DNA of 64,000 bases from Paraspadella gotoi (lineage: Eukaryota; Chaetognatha): assembly GCA_051294375.1 (NCBI GenBank), contig CM119265.1, forward strand, positions 18,046,484-18,110,483. Reading direction: 5' to 3'. Positions within the stretch are counted from its first letter, which is position 1. Each line of letters starts with the position of its first letter. The notes beneath the pieces are model-generated. The model had not been told where the DNA came from and searched no databases. It was given only the letters and a program-made list of their open reading frames with translations. The position numbers and the translations under genes were made by a program. Positions 60,245-64,000 of this stretch are shown one piece after another.

Positions 60245-62482
60245 TCGTCAATAAGACTCATTCGGTCAATCAATAATTCAATCAATCCCGACCGCGACAG
60301 GTTCGTGACGAGGCGGATCAACTTCACTCGTCCTTTTTGTTGGCCTCTGTTTGTGACGAAGGAATGAGATCTGCGCAGCTTTTGAGGTTCAATTCAGAAT
60401 ATTTAATAATATTTGGTGTACTATATTGTCATTCATAATCAATTTACTCATTGTGTCATAATTAGTTCTTTGAATATATTCGGCACATAGTGTATTTTTA
60501 AATTTAAAGCTTTTAAATAATTATCGGCTTCAGGTCTCTGTCGCCTCGCACTTTGCTGGAAAAGCATCTCTTTTAAAGAAAAGAACGGGGCATCAAAAGT
60601 CTGGCCCGAGATATCGCTCACTTTCACAATTTTTTGGGGAATATTATGAATTAAATGTAAACTTTTTAGTTTGGTAATAATATAGCGCTAATTTACTTTG
60701 TTTTAGCGTTTAAGGACGGGAGGTGTTAAACGGCCCATTAGTAAAACCGAATAGTCTCTCGGTTTACAATTCGCTTACAATTTACAGAAGACATTTTCTG
60801 ATTGAGCGAACATTTCCATCCATTGTTTCCACCAATGGAATCCCTCGCCGGTTTTGATGATCGGTTTCCCGATGTGATCGATCACGAGTTTCAATCTGTA
60901 ACGAAACGAAAATATTTTTACCCGCTAATCGGGTAGCGAATTATTTCGTCCAGTTTTAAATCGCTCAAGCCTTAAAAGTCAAAGTTCAAAACCTAAAATA
61001 ATTTTCGTTAATTAAATTCGTCAGTCTTAGTTACCATGTAACTGACTACAGAATTGCTACATATAATGGATCTATTCTTCTCCACGTATTAGGCCGCCAA
61101 ATTTTTTACTCTATTCTTTTCTTTGGTATTACGCTTATAAATTTTTAAAAATTAACAATTAAGCTTTACTGAGAACTAAGCCTTTCTTAGTGAACTTACC
61201 TCGGGAATTTACGTGCGACGCTGAGAGCGGAGGGGTAATGTCGTGGGCGAATGAGGAGATCAAATGTGAACCCGGATTCGGACAAAAGGCTCAGAGACTT
61301 CGTCACCTCAGGCCTGGAAAATCGAGTGTGGGAAAAGCGTGAGAACGTGAATGAGTGAAAGGCAAAGAGAGTCGAGAGTAAAGATTGAGAATTGTGAACA
61401 TAAAAGCTGACAAACTAGACTAAACTAGACAAACTAGAATCTTTCTTTAAAAACCAATGGATTTCTTGTCCATATGATCGACGTCCCATTCTCATTCACT
61501 CACCCAACCAACCAGTCGTCCTTTTCCAAATCCAAAATGTGTCGGAATCCTCGGACCGATGGAATCTCTCTCAGTTTTTCCAGCTTCGACCGAAGCTCTG
61601 ACTGACGATACAATTAAACGTTTTCATCGACAACAAACTAATTTTATATAATACAATGTTTCGTCATTCATTTCCGTCACCTCCGTTCTGGTCAAGTCTG
61701 TCCATAGAACGATTCCTTTGATGAAGGGAAAATTATTTGCCGATTCCGTCATGAATTCTAAGTTTAGTTAATAGTAAATTGTTTTAAATCGGTTGGCCAT
61801 AAATAAATAATCGCAGCTTATCTCTAATTTATAGTTTGTTTTTTGTTTGTTTGTTTGTTTGTTTTTTTAAAGAAAATAAAAGATAGTGACAGCGACGCGT
61901 ACAACTCCAGCTTCTATTAACATCACTAACCTTACCGGCTTCTCTCTCATCGACGGTGACCTGAACGAAAACGCCTCCGTCGGCTCGACACATTCTTCCG
62001 GCGCGCGTTTTCACATCGCCAACGCCCTCCAGCGCCGCCTCCAAATCGGTCGGCAAAAAGTCGCGATAGATCAGCGGCATCGATTCATCGGGGAAGATGT
62101 AGTGGCAGCGCGAGAGGCGCCAAAGATCTGAGGAGAAATGTCATTGTTGTTGCTGTCTGTCGTACTGAACTTTGTTGCCAGAACCATAATGCATGGGTGG
62201 AAAAGGAGCTAAAGAAAATTAGAATGAAAAGAATCCAGTGAAACTAAAATGTCTTATGTACCTAGTAGTTCACCTTAATTTTTTTTCAAGCGACAAAAAA
62301 ATTACTGTAAATATTGAAAGCGTAAGTCACTCGTTTCGGCCGGTTTCATTTCCTCAAATCATCATCAGTATTTAAAAGCCAGATGCACAAATGAATAGAA
62401 AAAAATTTGGATAGAAAAAAAGCCAACAATACTCACGAAAATGAGAATCAAAGACTTCAAATGGTTCTTTGTTTTCTTCCAT
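58492..62482 (-). CDS. amidohydrolase-2 family (L-fuconolactonase-like) metal-dependent hydrolase, 300 aa
   Basis: Eight exons, complement(join(58492..58683, 58755..58821, 60779..60895, 61200..61313, 61504..61601, 61681..61757, 61936..62127, 62437..62482)), join in phase to 301 codons with GT..AG introns throughout. Seen: VFDSHFHLW (His14, His16; the HxH metal motif, split by intron 1), a VRGFRHIL segment (about 121-128), VIDHIGKP (His183), KLSGMVTEAD (about 213-222) and RLMFGSDWPVC (Asp253). These are hallmarks of the Amidohydro_2 / COG3618 TIM-barrel family, whose members hydrolyse sugar-acid lactones such as L-fuconolactone. Length is normal for the family. No signal peptide, so it is probably cytosolic. 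The exact substrate cannot be read from sequence. Intron 58822-60778 contains a complete opposite-strand gene. Start ATG at 62480-62482 with MEENKEPFEVFDSHF. Confidence 0.92.
59088..60576 (+). CDS. EF-hand protein with candidate N-myristoylation, nested in an intron, 199 aa
   Basis: Exons 59088..59335, 59774..59926, 60024..60093, 60301..60386 and 60534..60576 splice in phase to 200 codons. The N-terminus MGKVIS fits the myristoylation rule (Gly2, Ser6). Residues 7-83 have no recognised domain (Pro/Tyr-rich then helical). Two canonical EF loops follow: 100-111 (DINQDGLIDFEE) and 136-147 (DKDSSGGIDFEE), a standard pair. The tail ends EKHLF. Introns 1 and 3 carry GATA and GAAA microsatellites. 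It lies wholly within the intron 58822-60778 of the amidohydrolase gene on the other strand. By family knowledge, a calcium sensor or adaptor that may sit on membranes; partner unknown. The last two exons are short, and their splice sites (GAG|GTTCAA, TTCAG) are acceptable rather than strong. Confidence 0.88.
59347..59459. repeat. (GATA)n microsatellite, about 27 copies
   Basis: In intron 1 of the nested EF-hand gene; one break near 59441. Confidence 0.98.
59518..59603. repeat. (GAAA)n microsatellite, about 21 copies
   Basis: Same intron, 60 bp after the GATA tract. Confidence 0.98.
60108..60244. repeat. (GATA)n microsatellite, interrupted
   Basis: In intron 3 of the nested gene. Minus-strand open frames here (SIYL repeats) are artefacts. 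Confidence 0.97.
60650..60655 (+). terminator. candidate poly(A) signal (ATTAAA) of the nested gene
   Basis: ATTAAA 74 nt past the stop at 60576 and 124 nt before the next enzyme exon, so the nested transcript can end inside the host intron. Confidence 0.5.
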
Positions 62483-63498
62483 TATTTTGTTATGATAGTA
62501 TTAAAAAAAAATAAAAAAATACAGAAGCATAAAAAGAGGTTGAAAAGTGTTTTAATGTATTGAATGTATTAAACATTAAAGGTTTTAATTTTATCACTCG
62601 TTGAACTTCGTTCGAAAAAGCAAACAATCTAATCTGACGGTAAAATTGTTCGTAGCGAGCTCTCGGTTCGGACAGAAGAAAAAAAAATCTTTACACGAAA
62701 TAAGATCGAGAGATTTAATTTCGAAAACGACCAAAATAATAATTTAATTAACTTATAATGAACAGAAATTGAAAATTATAATTATTTGGAAATATTTAAA
62801 GTATCATTTTTGATAGACGGTCATAAAATGAGGATAATGCGCCGAACATTGAAGGGAACGTAAGAATGTAAGAGTTAAACTTAATTGATTGTCACAAATC
62901 CTGCTTGAGAAAGAGTAGCATTTGAGCGGCGTTTATTTAACTATCACAAAAACAGATTCAAGAAACATTTTCGAAATAAAGGCGCACCCATTTGCACGAT
63001 CACTATCAGGCTCCTCTCCGTGAATATGGTGGGAGCAATCACGGATCAAGCGGTGAAAAAATATACTTTCAATACTTATAACCCTTGCCTTGATAAAAAA
63101 AAATTAAAAAAACAAAATCAATTTCTAACAAAATCTCCGAACTTTTTTTATCAATCAGTTTCCGTGATTTTCCCTGACGAAAAGCAAAACTAAGCTTTCT
63201 TTATCACGGCTTTTGTTTCGAAGTAAAAGTAAGGACAAGATCGAAAACCGATTTGCATATTATTCGGATTTTTTTTTTTCGTGTTAAAAAGAAACGCTTG
63301 GCCATGCAGAGAGTCGCGTCTGTATTTTTTAATGTATGTATTTATTTGGCTTTTTTAAACTTCCGAAAATTCTCAAGATCCCCTTGAATAATACAACTTA
63401 TCTATTTTCTAACTTTTATTTATTTCATAATTAATATAGCAGTATTTTTGATTAATTTAATAGACAAAAAAGTGCTTCTATGGAGTCGCCCGCTGCGA
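62483..63498. other. intergenic region between divergent genes
   Basis: About 1.1 kb between the amidohydrolase start (minus) and the secreted precursor start (plus). AT-rich, no repeat and no coding signal; it presumably holds both promoters. Confidence 0.6.
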
Positions 63499-63523
63499 CC
63501 AATAATTCATTACGGTATATAAT
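63499..63523 (+). promoter_or_regulatory. CCAAT box and TATA-like element
   Basis: CCAAT at 63499-63503 and TATATAAT at 63516-63523, 56-80 bp before the ATG at 63579. Spacing fits a short 5' UTR starting near 63545-63555. These two elements are unusually close to each other, so the CCAAT match may be chance. Confidence 0.45.
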
Positions 63524-63578
63524 GAGCTTTAAAGGTGATCTTTAGCAACCTTCTTAGTTTTTCCTCGAAAGGGAAAAG

Positions 63579-63986
63579 ATGACAGGTTTTCGGTGGAAAT
63601 TGCTCGCGGTCCTTTTGCTCTGTAAGATTTTTATTACATTTATATCTTTTTTAATTCTATATTTTTTTAATTTTTAGCAATTTGCCACCGTTTTCTCTCA
63701 CTTCTTTTTAAAATTTAAAGATATTTTTAGTCCGGAATTACCAGAATAAGATTTAGACTATCGAATCAAAATATTACCAACTAGATTAATATTTTTGTAA
63801 CTGAATTATTCTACAATTTTATAACAGTTGCCGCGTCGTCTTCCGCCCGGAGGTCGAGATCGAGAAAAGCGTCCGCCAACGACGACGTCAATGACGACGA
63901 CGACGACACGAGCGCCAAAATTCGAAAATTAATTGAGCTGAGCAAACGAGAACCGTTTTTCGGCGGACTAATCAATAATTTGTTGG
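63579..63986 (+). CDS. secreted precursor with dibasic sites, 5' part only
   Basis: Exons 63579..63621 and 63828..63986 join in phase; a third exon must follow the donor G|GTAAGT at 63987, beyond the window. Residues 1-17 (MTGFRWKLLAVLLLFAA) form a signal peptide. Then come a basic patch (ARRSRSRK, about 21-28), an acidic run (DDVNDDDDD, 33-41), a KIRK stretch and a KR pair at 54-55 followed by EPFFGGLINNLLG. This layout, a signal, an acidic propiece and a KR cleavage site before a hydrophobic peptide, fits a neuropeptide or antimicrobial-peptide precursor. The mature part is cut by the intron and window edge, so this is inference. A small secreted acidic matrix protein is the alternative. 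Confidence 0.7.
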
Positions 63987-64000
63987 GTAAGTCGGTGAAA

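Noticed and set aside
59321-60327. Minus-strand frames with SIYL repeats near 59.3-60.3 kb
   Set aside because: They translate the GATA and GAAA tracts and run antisense to well-supported EF-hand exons.

Overview
This is a gene-poor eukaryotic draft scaffold that ends in a small gene-rich block. Spliceosomal introns (GT..AG, mostly 70-450 bp), signal-peptide exons, EF-hand genes and very dense CT/GA microsatellites point to an invertebrate animal. I cannot name the phylum. Eight runs of N, four of them exactly 25 bases, and several self-overlaps show that this is an unfinished long-read assembly.

Layout. (1) 160-1521: flank with one long CT tract. (2) 1522-16470: a giant imperfect inverted repeat. 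The left arm (about 1522-9019) is reverse-complementary to the right arm (10104-16470) around a roughly 1 kb AT-rich spacer; the arms differ by many one-base indels and several larger ones. (3) 16471-20382: unique sequence with GTC-rich, CT and GAAA simple repeats, and a false-looking gap at 19274-19298. (4) 20383-27290: a second inverted repeat whose centre is a 25-N gap inside a CT/GA tract. Its right arm carries a direct duplication and a 768 bp insertion. (5) 27291-57400: mostly noncoding, with a microsatellite every 1-2 kb, a few CpG-rich promoter-like patches (CRE, NRF1-like, RFX X-box-like, CCAAT) and a probable but unrecognised minus-strand gene (about 45.5-50.1 kb).

(6) 57453-64000 is the real gene block. 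Four genes can be spliced by eye with consistent reading phase: a secreted EF-hand protein (+, 143 aa); an amidohydrolase-2/lactonase-like enzyme (-, 8 exons, 300 aa); an EF-hand protein with a candidate N-myristoylation site (+, 5 exons, 199 aa) lying wholly inside the 2 kb intron of the enzyme gene; and the 5' end of a secreted, dibasic-site-containing precursor (+) that runs off the window. The two EF-hand genes suggest calcium sensing or binding in the ER/secretory path and at membranes. The enzyme is likely a cytosolic metal-dependent lactonase or hydrolase of sugar-acid catabolism. Nothing links the genes into one pathway beyond proximity.

No transposon protein, tRNA, rRNA or CRISPR array could be supported. 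Most long open frames in the window are translations of CT/GA or GAAA tracts. The two palindromes are either very recent inverted duplications or, more likely in my view, fold-back/assembly artefacts.
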